Assembly: GCA_025201375.1 (NCBI GenBank)
Contig: JAIWZP010000056.1
Location: forward strand, 119,806 to 183,805
Source: Gongronella butleri
Taxonomy: Eukaryota > Mucoromycota > Mucoromycetes > Mucorales > Cunninghamellaceae
Direction of reading: 5' to 3'
DNA length: 64,000 nucleotides
The notes under the pieces were generated by a model, which worked only from the letters and a program-made list of their open reading frames with translations, was not told where the DNA came from and ran no database searches. Shown here in pieces: positions 44,047 to 54,461 of this stretch; positions within the stretch are counted from its first letter, which is position 1, and every line of letters begins with the position of its first letter. The translations under genes were made by a program, and so were the position numbers.

Positions 44047-44419
44047 AAAAAAACTGTTGTACAGGATACAATGCGTCCCTCAGTGTACTAAAACAGTGTG
44101 TCAGATTTTTTACGCGTTGTCAATGTCAAAACATGTTAATGTCATTTCATAGAAAAATATATTTTTTTGTCAAAGTCGATTTTTTGTTTTCAAATTTACT
44201 CGTCGACTTTTCTTTAGACCACTTCCAAATCAAGCTCCCTTTAGATATTTCGGCGCTTCTCCTTTCATAAAAAAAAAAAAAAAAACCAAAGGGCACTCAG
44301 CCTGTTCTTGAGACATTCACTATTTTCATGAATCTTCACAAATCTAATATTAAACACTACAAACCGTGGTTGGATCGCCTTCCAAGACTGTTTCATTGGG
44401 CCATTTCGTCGCGTCTTTC

Positions 44420-44560
44420 TTCCTACTGAGATCGAAAGATGGACAGATCAAACGCTTTATTTGTGCGTAAAAGTCCTAACGGATGAAAATCGTGCTTTTG
44501 TGCATTTTCTCGGGCACTTGCTGAGATACTGACTGATTTTTTTTTTCACGCTTGCGGAAA
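44420..44560. repeat. Repeat R3, copy 1
   Basis: GGACAGATCAAACGCTTTAT, GTGAAAATCGTGCTTTTGTG-like and CACGCTTGCGG blocks reappear in order at 46945-47095 (copy 2). About 140 bp, non-coding. Confidence 0.6.
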
Positions 44561-44649
44561 CTCATATTTGTGAATATGGACAGGCAGGCAGAGCCGACCC
44601 AGTATCATGCCTGCCAAACCAACATCGAAATGCGAGTTTTCAGAGTATT

Positions 44650-45440
44650 TGCACACCAACTTGCCGAGATCTTAATGCAATGTCTCCAAAACGCAAGCGC
44701 TTTTACTGTCTTTGTTCACAGATTCATTTGAGGTGAATTGCGCGTCGATACGTTGGGCAGCTGTCGCGTACGCTGCCAAAATGGACAAACTCTTACCCAC
44801 TTTTTGCTGGGCGTGTCCTCCGGATCTTGTTCATCGGGTCCTATGTTCGAGCTATAGGATGCTGAACTCAAAAAGCCGGCGATGTCAAGTTTTTTTTCCC
44901 AAATCGGATCATTCAGTCCTGAGAACATTCATTTTTCATAAAATTAGGGCCAAACCAAAATCAAAACGACCCTTCAAGGCTAACTCGCTGAAAACGTGAA
45001 GCGATATCCCCAAACAACGAGCGCTTTTACCGCGTTTGACCACCGATTCATTTGAGGCGAGTCACGTGCTGCGGCGATCAGCTGTTGCCGCAGTACGAGG
45101 CAAAATGCTGCTGATCGTACCCCATTTACGCCTATGAACTTGGCGCTTTCTCAGAAACTCGCTCATCTGGTCCCAAATTTGGACCAGTTGATGATAAACC
45201 TAGTTCTTCATTGTTGTTACGTTTTTTCGCGAATCGGATCACTCAGTCTCGAAAAATCTCGAAATTCGTGTTTGCTAGTGAAAAACAGCGCCAAATAATA
45301 TTTTACGCGTTCCTCCCGATGAGCTTGACCATCTGGCTCTCCAAATTTCTACCAGTGGATACTCGAGTCAAAGCATCGATTATTCCAAGTGTTTTTTTTT
45401 TTTTTTTTTTTTTTTTCGCAAATCGGATCACTCAGTCTTG
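44650..45440. repeat. Repeat R2, second locus (about 1.6 units)
   Basis: Aligns with 19195-20480: ACAGATTCATTTGAGGTGA, GCGTCGATACGTTGG, CTTGTTCATCGGGTCC, then GACCACCGATTCATTTGAGG, GTACCCCATTTACGCCTATG and TTTGGACCAGTTGATGATAA in the same order. It ends near a T run (45391-45416). Confidence 0.7.
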
Positions 45441-45699
45441 AGAAATCTTAGTACGCGTTTTTCGTGTTTCGGGATAAAATACAGTAATGCTTGGATCAGC
45501 AGGGGGGTGGCAAAGCCACGACGACTTTGATATTTCGTGGGGCGTGTGAGTTCAACAAAAGCGGGTAGAGGTCAATGAGTGAGGGTTGTAGTGAAATCCC
45601 AAAAAAAGCCGATTTTCAGCAATGCGAATATGAAACATTGCAAAGCATGAGTGGACGGCCTGTAAAACTGGTTGATTAGGCCATTTTTTCGTGGCGTCT

Positions 45700-46180
45700 T
45701 GTTTTTCAACATGGAGTTGAAAGAGGTGGGTTGAGTCGTTGTGCAGATGAATCCAAAATATCGCTATTTTTCCAAATTCAGCAGTGGGCTCTCGAAATAT
45801 TTCGTGGATCGGGATGAAATAGGCACCATTTGAAAGAGACACGCTCGGACGTCATTTCTAGAATGTTTGTTTGGCCGATGCGTGATCTTTGTACGCTTGT
45901 GAAAGTCGTTCAAACATTACAAAAATGTTCAACGTCGATGTTCTCGGCAACGGATTAAACAACACACGGCGCTTTCAACGTGTCGAAGGCACCTCTTGCA
46001 TCTCTATCGAATGAGACAGTTTCATCGATGGATAGCTAAAACTCGCAGAGAAAATTCACTTTTTCATCAAAATTTTTGATCGCGATTCGCTCGACAACGG
46101 TCTAATAAACGTGTGATTTTTATTGTAGTTGTATTAACAAACAAGGGGGCAAAGCACCTAATGGGATAACTTGCAGCGCG
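45700..46180. repeat. Dispersed repeat R1, diverged fragment D
   Basis: Follows copy A positions 13170-13640: CTCGAAATATTTCGTGGATC, CACGCTCGGACGTC, TTTCAACGTGTCGAAGGCAC, GCTCGACAACGGTCTAAT and GGGGGCAAAGCACCTAATGG. Strongly diverged. Confidence 0.6.
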
Positions 46181-47247
46181 CTAGCTCGGGTTTTAACTTT
46201 TTGCATCGGTCATTTCTTCACCAGGCTGCAGCCCACTCAGCGCACAAAAGTGTGCAAAATATAAAAATACAAAATACAAAATACAAAAAAAATTCATGCA
46301 ATTCGCACCCCTTAATTTGGAAGTGTCAACCCTTAAATTTGTGCAAAAAATCTTGACCAAAGTAGGCACTTTTTCTCAGTCGATCGCCGTTCATGCGTCA
46401 CTCGTTAAGCTTTTTTCTTAAGCTGAGGCGACTTGCCATTTTTTTCAGCCAATAGCAAGTCGTTGGAGTTACCTGTTTGGGATGCATTGATCACTCGGAG
46501 GTCGAAAAAATCCAAATTAGGCGTTTCCTGGGGGGTGAGATGTGTGACCCCTGAGATTTTTTTCAAAGTGGCCGTAGCGCTTTGGGGAGTTAAGTTTTTT
46601 TGTTGCAAACTTTGCGCTGAATCCGATGCAGGTATTTTTGAGCGGGGTCGACCATGCAGATGGACGGATGAATGCAAAAAAGTATAAATAAGAGTTTCTT
46701 TTGGCATTTTCGAGTCCAAAAAAAAATCGGGTGGGTTCGCCTTGAGCACTGGGATATAGTTTAGGCCGTGAGGCAGGTTTCATTTGCGGGCAAGTAGGCT
46801 GTAAAAAATTTTCTGGAGGCACCGCAGGCCGGCAAAGTCTGCAAAACACGCTTTTTGGTGTTTAAAACGTGAATGTGTGCATTTTTATGCAGTGTAGCGC
46901 GATGTTTCAGGCACTGAAATGATAGCGCGCGTCAGTTTCTGTCTACTGAGTTCGAAACACGGACAGATCAAATGCTTAATTTGTGTGTAAAAATCGAAAA
47001 CGGGTGAAAATCGTGCTTTTGTGCATTTACTCGAGCACTTTTGCTTGATGTGTTGACTGATTTTTTTTTTTTTTTTTTTTCACGCTTGCAGACAAGCTAC
47101 TGTAGGTCGACTCGGCCTGCCTGCCCTTACTCACTGATTTAAGCTTCCGCACAAGCGCCGAAGCAAAATGTCCAAAATCATCAGATTTTGATTGGAGATG
47201 GTAACATTATCCATATAAAGATCAAATAAAACGGCGATAGTCAATTT
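46181..47247. other. Repeat-derived spacer with R3 copy 2
   Basis: 46945-47095 is the second copy of R3. A 114-codon minus-strand open stretch (46749-46405, rich in Ser, Pro, Leu, Lys) has no domain and no splice partners. A short AAAATACAA tandem lies at 46256-46285. I support no gene here. Confidence 0.4.
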
Positions 47248-47560
47248 TTGTTTCTCAACTTGGTGAAAGGAGCCGTGGATTCTTTGTTGGAAATGGCCAG
47301 CGATATGCAGGGCAGAGTCATGGCAATGGAACTGGCCATGAGACGAAAGGGGGAAATCCCCGGCAGCAGCGATTTCACCAAAACAATTGCGGCCTATCGT
47401 CCGCGTCAGTTGCGGAAGCGCCGACTCCCCGCACGGTGTGGGCAGAGCTGCTGGAGCAAATCTACATACACCAGCACGGAAAGCCCGCGTCGCCGGCCAT
47501 GATAGACGCCATCATCGACGCAATCAAGCGTCTTTTTATGGCAAGGTTGGTTCCCTGCTA
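47248..47560 (+). pseudogene. Fragment of an unrecognised, helix-rich gene, frameshifted
   Basis: One frame gives LVKGAVDSLLEMASDMQGRV and a continuing amphipathic helix up to about 47400. The sequence then makes protein sense only in another frame, giving VWAELLEQIYIHQHGKPASP and MIDAIIDAIKRLFMAR to about 47545. The switch of frame without splice signals suggests a frameshift. No start codon or flanking exons can be supported. The family is not recognised. Confidence 0.45.
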
Positions 47561-47661
47561 TTTGATACAAATAAAAAAAAACAGGCACAATTATCGCATT
47601 GTCTCGCGATAGTGAAATGAAAAAAAAAGTGGCAAAGCTGTGAGCAATTTTGCCCGGCACG

Positions 47662-47838
47662 GTACTGTATATCGGTTTTCCTCGCTATATCGGCAGCTTT
47701 CAAAAAAAAGTCTACATATAAAAGACGAAAAACCTAGAAAAATCCGCTCACTATATCGGCATTTGGCAGGCTTTTTGTATATCGGCAGCGAAAAAATCGA
47801 AAATTTTTGAAACCGATATATCCAGAACCTACTGTAAA
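47662..47838. mobile_element. Possible pogo/Tigger-like MITE
   Basis: The left end reads TACTGTATATCGGTTTTCC and the right end, read inwards on the minus strand, TACAGTAGGTTCTGGATATA then TCGGTTTC. Internal CTATATCGGCA and CGCTATATCGGCAG words repeat. The CAGT start, adjoining TA and repeated CTATATCGGC words are typical of pogo-group termini. The two ends match only partly, so this is a tentative call. Confidence 0.35.
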
Positions 47839-47911
47839 ACGTCTTGCCAGCCAAATACTTTACTAAGCAAAATTACAGTATAGCTAGGCCAGGAAGCACC
47901 CTTGGACTCAC

Positions 47912-48010
47912 GCAGGACTACAGTATAATTGGACCCAGGCAGGACTACAATTGGACCCAAGCAGAGATACAGTACAATTGGACCAAGCAGGACTACAGTA
48001 CAAGACGCTC
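47912..48010. repeat. Minisatellite, unit 22-27 bp, four copies
   Basis: GCAGGACTACAGTATAATTG and variants start at 47912, 47939, 47961 and 47988, each followed by GGACCMA. Confidence 0.6.
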
Positions 48011-48207
48011 AAAACGTACATTGCCTGGTTGATTATTTGCACCAAGATCACCAGATCGGGGTCTCGACCATGGTACGCACGCGCTAAAAGTTTGTGCACC
48101 CGTCTCCAACTGGACAGCACCTTCAAAGGTCCTAAGCTGCTCCCTTACCACAAAGATGCCGTCAACCATTACATTGAGAGTGGAAGAGTGGAATGGATCG
48201 TCGAGTA
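48011..48207 (+). other. Short open stretch of unknown nature
   Basis: Encodes about 65 residues (TYIAWLIICTKITRSGSRPW, then a Lys/Leu-rich tail ending VEWIVE). No Met, splice sites or domain connect it to other exons. It may belong to the same decayed gene as 47248-47560. Confidence 0.25.
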
Positions 48208-49007
48208 ACGAAGGCCAATGCCTATATATTGAATCGGATGCACAATTGTCCCAGGGGGGGCTGGGGCGCGGGCAAAAGGTACCTTTTGCCAATTTGGCGG
48301 CCCGCAAAATCACCTTTTTTTTTCCCCGGGTACCTTAGGGTTTGTCCCAAAGTACCTTTTGGCTTTCTAGCCCCGCCAAGGTACATTAGAGTGCCCAGCC
48401 CTCTTTTTTTTTTTCTTCCCACCTTTTCCTTGTTCATTTTGTCTCTTTCTCTCTTTTTCTTTTCTTCTTCCCACCTTTCTCTTTTTCTTCTTCTTTACTC
48501 TGGCTGTCTTTTTTTTTGCTTTTCTTCTTACATCTAGGGCACACAGACAAAGGGAAAAAAGTCTGCGACAATGATGATGTGTGGAGAACAACGGAAAATA
48601 TCTCTTTTTTGCACGTTTTTGCGCGTTTTTGCGGCTGCTCAGTCCACACGACGTGCCCATTGCCGCTGTTGGCCACGTTTGCACACATGCTCAAAGGCTC
48701 ATCGAGTGCCGGCAACAAAAGTGTGCACAAAAAAAAAAAGAAAGAGAGCGAGCCGCAAAAGAATTGTATCCATTTTATTTCTCTTCCTTTGCCGCTTTTC
48801 CATATGATAGCTCGTGCATGTTCTGGTGGGGGTATTTTCATGCTTTGGTCATCACCTTACTTTATTGATAAGCTTGGATTCAGGAAGAAAGAGACAGACA
48901 AACAAGACTAAAACCGCCAAAAAGGGCGGAAAAAAAAAACAATGAGCGTGTTTTGTGGTTTAACACCTGCGTGATGGCGTTGCGGCCGGCGATTGTCCTA
49001 ATCATGC
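48208..49007. other. T-rich spacer with duplicated blocks
   Basis: 48570-48740 is repeated in inverted orientation at 49720-49520, and 48770-49007 resembles 62660-62880 (TCATCACCTTACTTTWATT, GACAGACAAACAAGAC). It contains GGTACC-flanked GC-rich sequence near 48250-48385 and CTTTTTCTTCTTC tracts. No gene is supported. Confidence 0.4.
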
Positions 49008-49385
49008 TCACAGAGGATCGATAGTGCGCTTACATAGGATCGAAAAAGCATTGTTCAACATGGATGACACGCAATTGATGTGTTTTGCAGCCGCATAGTC
49101 GTCATAGCGGCTTTCCACGCCAGATGCCTTTCTCGAGAAGCGCTCATAGGATGCGTTGAAGCTGTAAACAAGGGGGGCAATTACAATCTTGTCATCCATT
49201 TTTTTTTCTTTTTTTGCTCTTTTACCGGTCAATTGCTTTTTCCAGTGTTTCAGCAAGATCAATTTGGCGGGAAATGGAGACACGCGATTGTTGAATGTTG
49301 GCAGGCACTGGTGTGGCAGCATCAGGTCCCGGGGATTCCTTGTTAACCAAGTCCATGTACTTGCAGGCCGCCTTGCTTGAAAAAA
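49008..49385 (-). pseudogene. Fragment of a SWIM zinc-finger (MULE-like) gene, copy 1
   Basis: Two exon-like pieces, about 49385-49223 (CKYMDLVNKESPGPDAATP, then QIDLAETLEKAIDR) and about 49160-49008 (FSRKASGVESRYDDYAAAKH, then SMLNNAFSIL and stop), with an intron starting GTAAAAGAGC. The same two pieces with the same intron position occur at 63330-62838. The CKYM piece is the second half of a SWIM finger; the first half is absent here. It is only a remnant. Confidence 0.5.
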
Positions 49386-49983
49386 AAAAGAAAAAAAATA
49401 AGGGCGCCTGCACAACGCAGCTGCGTTGTCCGTTTGAACCTTTTCAAAAGTGCTGGCCATAGCCCTCCATCGGCATCGTCGGACACAAGGGGACAAAAAG
49501 TGCAAAAATCAAAGGATTTGGGTATTTGAGTATTTGAGCGCGACTTTCTATCTTCCGAATAAAGTGGACTCGATGAGCATTTGAACATGCGTGCAAACGT
49601 GGCCAAAGAGCGGGCACCAGACGCGTCGTGTGGGCAGAGCCGCCGCCGAAATACGTGAAAACGTGCAAATAGAGCATTTTTCCGTCGTATTCTTTCACAT
49701 ATCACTGTCTCAGACTCTTTTCACTTTACCTGTATGCCTTTGATGCACGATGAGAAGCAAAAAGAAAAAAAATAGAGAGAGAGCGAGCGAGCGAGCGAAT
49801 GAACGAGACAGAGATAGAGACAGAGACGGAGAGAAGTAGAAAAAGGTGGGAAAACAAAAAAAAAAAAGAAAAAGGGGACGCGCTTTTTGGCAACGGCTGA
49901 GTCTAAAAGTGTACCTTTTTTGTACCTTTTTTTTTTCTGCCCTTGTTCCTTTCTTTGTTCTACTTTTTCTTTTTCTCAATCAC
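49386..49983. other. Spacer with inverted repeat arm
   Basis: 49520-49720 is the inverted partner of 48570-48740. The stretch 49760-49830 is a GAGAGAGCGAGC purine tract, likely promoter-like for the zinc-finger gene that starts at 49984. Confidence 0.4.
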
Positions 49984-50418
49984 ATGAACTCGTCCACTGC
50001 TGTTAAGAAGGTAAATGAGAACGATCAGCCGGAAAATGGCGTTTTTATGACTCTGTTTGTTATTTAGTTTGCTTGCGAAGAGTGCGCTCCCGAGGAAAGA
50101 GTCGACATGACGCAGCACGAGCATCTTGTCCATAAGATCACTGCGCACAACCTTGGCGTGCGCCTGCGCTATCCTGGCGAGGGTAAATAATATAAAAAAG
50201 TCAGCTTTTCATGCACTAAGCTCATAGATTCTTTTTTCCTATAGACGAATTTACGACAGTGACGATGAATGCGAACGGCCTGCTTGCCTGCCGCTGTCAT
50301 CGATCGTTTCCGCCATCGGGCGTCGCCAATCTGCGCAAGCATGCCCGGCAATGCACAGCGGCCGTGGCAATTGTTGATCAAGATCGATTGAGTGGCCTGC
50401 GAGTGCAAATCACCAATG
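49984..50418 (+). pseudogene. 5' part of a DUF3505-type zinc-finger gene split by the retrotransposon
   Basis: Three exons (49984-50010, 50068-50182, 50245-50418) join in frame, giving 105 residues. They include FACEECAPEERVDMTQHEH and a zinc-finger-like LLACRCHRSFPPSGVANLRK with HARQC. The next intron begins at 50419 with GT followed by a run of 16 A. Only 71 bases later the LTR element begins (50490). In the empty-site order the sequence continues at 60804 with the second half of the gene. The link between halves rests on position, orientation and family content. A canonical AG at 60812-60813 would leave the join one base out of frame, so either another splice site is used or the gene had already decayed. 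Confidence 0.5.
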
Positions 50419-50484
50419 GTAAAAAAAAAAAAAAAAGAGCCATTGTGGGCTGATTTCTGCTTTTTACACGGACAATGTGCTTGA

Positions 50485-50489
50485 TGGAC
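50485..50489. repeat. Target-site duplication, left copy (TGGAC)
   Basis: TGGAC directly precedes the 5' LTR and recurs at 60799-60803 directly after the 3' LTR. A 5-bp duplication is the norm for Ty3/gypsy elements. Confidence 0.9.
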
Positions 50490-51131
50490 TGTCATGATCC
50501 CATCTGGACAAATTCTTTTTTTTTTCTTCTCACTTTTCTCCTCGCCCGATTACCAAACCACCTCCAACACACGCCCAAGGTCGCCAGATTCTCAACACTC
50601 TTTTCCCCATCTCGCTGGCACCTCCGGATCGTGCGCAATCGCTGTTTTCCTTTTTTTTCCTTCTTTATGTTACGCGTCGGGGCGCGACGCGACGCGCCCA
50701 ATCCCGCCTAATTCCGCTCGGCATTGTTGTGCGACCTCGGTGGCAGACCCCCGTCCGTTGGTCGCCAACGCCGTGGCTCTCCCCCCCTGTTTCCCCTTTT
50801 TTTTCCTTACCTTTCCTGTCTGTTTCCCTTTTTTTCTTTTCTTTTTCTTTACCGTTCTCAACACCAGCATCGCTCGTCCCCAACTCTCTCCCCTAGTGTT
50901 GACCAATAAAAGAGGCTATTCCCCCTCACCACATGACTGACCCGTCTTACACGCCAACAAGCCCGCTGCCACCCGCACCACGCCGCATACGCGGCTACGC
51001 GGCTCGACAAGAGCGTCGTGCAGCTCGCCAGGCCGAGCCCGTGCCGAGCGTCGCCGCCCAGCAAGGTCGGACGCGTCGACGCCGAAGACAACATCATGGA
51101 CACAGGGGTGAGAGCGGGCCGGACCATGACA
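50490..51131 (+). repeat. 5' LTR
   Basis: Starts TGTCA and ends TGACA (inverted termini). It contains a long T/C-rich U3, the probable RNA start at ACCGTTCTCAA (50851-50861, inferred from the primer-site match) and a polyadenylation-like AATAAA at 50906-50911. A 66-codon Arg-rich open frame begins at 50933 in U5. Confidence 0.93.
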
Positions 51132-51502
51132 GTTTGAGAACGGTCCCCTTTGCCGTCTCGGACGTTGTCGACTGGCCCCCTCCTCCACGACAGCACGACA
51201 CGACGGCTCATGGTCAAGCCCGACGCTGGGGCACCGGGACCATGTTGGACGCCTTCGACGACATTCACGTCTGCGTCGTTGCTTTGGAAGGTTCGGACGC
51301 CGGGCAGCTGCCCGAGACGGTGACTCGCCCTTGGATCACCTTGTGTGAACGTGTAGCAAGGCTAGATCGAAGCCAGCCAGTCCCCGCGAGTGTCCTCAAC
51401 ACGCGCAACTTGATGGAGCTCGCCCGTTTACTCCTCATCCACCTTTCGCGCGACAGGCGCACCCGCGACATCCCTTACGAGGCTCGTCGACAACGACGAT
51501 GA
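50933..51502 (+). CDS. Arg-rich open frame starting in the LTR and crossing the primer site
   Basis: 189 codons from ATG 50933. The first 66 (PSYTPTSPLPPAPRRIRGYA, then RQERRAARQ and RTRRRRRQHHGH) lie in U5. The remainder runs into the leader (WPPPPRQHDTTAHGQ, LVARLDRSQPV-like, NLMELARLLLIHLSRDRRTR). The 3' LTR holds the same first part and then ends in host sequence. No domain is recognised. It starts just after the polyadenylation signal, so only full-length transcripts starting in the 5' LTR would carry it at their 5' end. It could be a chance frame, an upstream regulatory ORF or an accessory protein. Confidence 0.35.
   Translation: MTDPSYTPTSPLPPAPRRIRGYAARQERRAARQAEPVPSVAAQQGRTRRRRRQHHGHRGESGPDHDSLRTVPFAVSDVVDWPPPPRQHDTTAHGQARRWGTGTMLDAFDDIHVCVVALEGSDAGQLPETVTRPWITLCERVARLDRSQPVPASVLNTRNLMELARLLLIHLSRDRRTRDIPYEARRQRR
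51134..51144 (+). promoter_or_regulatory. Self-primer binding site (11 nt)
   Basis: TTGAGAACGGT, starting two bases after the 5' LTR end, is the exact reverse complement of ACCGTTCTCAA inside the LTR (50851-50861; 60518-60528 in the 3' LTR). No tRNA-type TGG start is present. In Tf1 the first 11 nt of the RNA pair with the primer site and are cleaved by RNase H to prime minus-strand DNA. The same 11-nt length here supports that mechanism. Confidence 0.8.
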
Positions 51503-54461
51503 ACGCGTCGCCCTCCTATTTTTTCCCTTCCTTCGTCTCCCTCTTCATTGCCCCTATTTTTTTTAGCTTATTTTTCTCCTTGTCGCTTCATCTACCACTT
51601 TCCCCCCCTAATCGCTTGGCCCGGAGTGTCTGGGGAAGGTCTGCCCCCTACGCCCACCAATGCCATCGCGATCTCCTTTTTTTCCTCTTCCTTTTTTTTC
51701 CCTTTTCTCCTTCGTTCCTATTGAATTCTCCTTTTATTTCTTTGACGGCCACGAGCATAACGCCCATCATCACGACGGGGTGCATCCACTCCCTCCAGCG
51801 CCCAGAGAAAAGGTCTGCCCTGCGCGTCTGCCAGGGAGGACGCCCGTCGTTGTTTTCCACATGAACACGCTTTCGCCCGCCAAATCCTGTTTCTTTCCTC
51901 ATTTCTTCGCTTTTGCTTGGACTCTCTCCCTATTCACGATTCTTGTCGATCAATAAAAAAAAAGGATATATAAGTGGGGCTGTGGTGCGTCGATTGGAGA
52001 CGACAGCAACTCTTTCATCCATCTTTCCCCCTTCATCTTCTTTTTTTTCACCTTTCACACCCCACAACCTTTACCTTACAAGGAATCGCTGTTTTAAGCT
52101 TATAGTTACACACCGCTTCCCCGCCTTTTTTTCGCACTACTCTTTTTTTTTTGCCTTGCAGCTGACATACGGTCTATACACACACCGTCGGCGTTTGCAT
52201 TTACGACAACAGCGTTCCCAGCACTGGAGAAAGAAAACTCATTGTTTTGTCATTGAGCGGCCGTTGCGTCCCCTTCGCGTGGTCTTCAGTATGCCCACTT
52301 TATCATGATTGTAACGGTCAATTAAAGACAATTCGATGACAGAACAACGACCGCGCAACGACTGCGCAATAGTCGCACAAAGACCGCGCATTGGCTGAAC
52401 AACGGCCGAGCAATGGCTGCACAACGACCGCGCTATGGTGGTGCAATAGTCGTGCGACGATCGGTTAGCACACAAACGGTCAGAGCAGATTATTCCTCCA
52501 TTAGTCCCAAAAAAAAAAAATTGGGCGCGCACGCGCGTTCACGCGCGGCACATGATTTTATTTTGTATTTTGTCTGCTTTTTATGATATTTCAGCTAATG
52601 TCACCCAATCATAATGCCAATTTGAGTGCAATGGGGCCACCACAGAGCCTTAGGCACCTTACCTTCGTCCCTTTTCGTTGTTCAGACCGAGGATGATAAC
52701 TTGAGAAATGTTGTTATATTAAAATCTGCAGTCTACAGAGCAAAAAAAGTGAGAAATTGATGATCTTGCTTTGTCACCACCCCTGTTGCGCCGCAACAGC
52801 GATCGCAATTGCCATTATTACCTTCATACTAATGTTGTTGTATTAGAAGCTACAATCAATGAGAACAAAAAGTGAGAAATTGACGATCATTGGTTTGTCG
52901 CCACCCTTGTCACGCTGCAAAAGCGGTCACAATTGCCCTTACCATTATACCAAAGGAAGTAAAGAGCAGCGTTGAATCATTGCGCCTGTACAGTACTGTA
53001 CAGTAGTTGCGAGTGCTGCCAGCCATACGCGACACGTGAAGAATGCAAAAGTGCATGTCAACAGAGCATGAAATGCTGTACTGTAAGTCCAATATGTGCG
53101 ATGCGTGCAAAGTGAAAACATACTTGCTGACAGTGTTCAAATATCGTGTTCAACGGACCTGGCACGCCAAAAATGCTCTGGCACACGCTCAAAGTGACTA
53201 AATAAAATACCCAAAATACGCACTGCACACAACGGGGCAAGGTCGCATTGGCAGCTACGAGAGCAAGAAACAGGTGAATGGTTGAACACCACCGATATGG
53301 GCACTCACCACCAGTTTGGAGTGCTCTAATATACGTAGAGTCTGCAGTGCTACCAACGATGACGAGAAAAAAAAGGATGAGAGAGAGAGAGAAAAGGAAA
53401 AGCGGGACCTGGCAGTCAACTAAAAAAGATTTTCTTATCTCCGATGTGGGCGAGGTTATCAATTCCCCCCATTTTTTTCTCAAAGTCCGTTTTCCGCACT
53501 CTTTTTTTTTTGTCGATCGTCATGTTCATGTCAATGAGTCAATGAGACTCGCGTCTATTACAGTAGGCTCAGGTTGCATAGGACGACACGAAAACGGGTG
53601 TCTTTGGCTCGTGTTCTTTTGTTTTGCGTATTTTATAGTGCACGACATGGCCATGGACGCGTCCAATGTCCATGACTTGGTCTTTTTTTCCTTTTGGTGC
53701 ATGTGACGATGGGAGTGGGTAGCATGTCGCTATGCGCGTTCATTGTGAATAGAAACGTGCCTCTGGACACGTTCTTTGTGAGCAACAGTCTATTCAGACG
53801 TGCTTTGATTCTGCTGCCCATCATGTCCAGGCAAAGAAGCAAAAAAAAAAGGCGGAAAACGGACTTGAAATACGCCGTTTTGCCCCCGCCACACCGCTGC
53901 TGCCGCCGCGCCCAATTGATCAGCCATTCTCTCATTCTGACTCCAAATGCTTTCAATCTAAAATGAGTGATTTAATGTAGTTGTTTGGCATTGCGCACTG
54001 CTTTTCATGGGACACGGTTCCAAACCTGCCAATGGTCATTGTTTTATTTGATGGAACAATTTTTTTTTGCAAAAAGGCTTCAGCATTATTCAAATGATGA
54101 CGCGCTTGCAATTCATCGAATGCGATGCTCCAGCTCTTTTTTTTTTTTGCCAAGTCAATCAAATCGAGGGCATCTGTCAGCGCTTAACACTGCACAAATC
54201 ATGGCACGGCCATTGCACGACTGGCTAACTCATTGAATGGCAATCAGTGCTGGCAATTCAAAGAACATGTTACAAGTCATTGAATTCCCGGTGCATGCCT
54301 GTTGCACGCTCGTTGATTTAATATTTTATATTTTTAAGCGTGGTCATCGAATTGCCAGCGCACTTTCATTTTTAGCCTATTTTCTCTCAAATCGATGAGC
54401 ATTCCATATCATCCAAAATTCATTTCTCCAGTGCAGTCTTTACAGCTGACACCCCTCTGCC
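51503..54461. other. Long non-gag leader of the retrotransposon
   Basis: About 3 kb without a recognisable gene. Features: a T/C-rich block (51525-51900); an AATAAA plus TATATAAG pair at 51951-51971 that could act as an internal promoter or be a captured LTR-like end; an imperfect 10-12 bp GCACAACGACCGC tandem (52345-52470); a duplicated block of about 120 bp (GTGAGAAATTGAYGATC at 52749 and 52869); and a GTACAGTACTGTAC palindrome (52987-53000). Much of 52500-54400 is AT-rich and unlike gag-pol in base use, so foreign sequence may have been captured. Confidence 0.45.

Noticed and set aside
46405..46749. 114-codon minus-strand frame as a gene
   Set aside because: No domain, no splice partners, and it lies among decayed repeats; composition is unremarkable.
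48300..48350. Telomere-type TTAGGG near the GGTACC-rich block
   Set aside because: Only a single CTTAGGGTTTG occurrence; no array.
51132..51150. tRNA-primed reverse transcription
   Set aside because: No TGG-starting complement to a tRNA 3' end follows the LTR, while an 11-nt perfect self-match is present.
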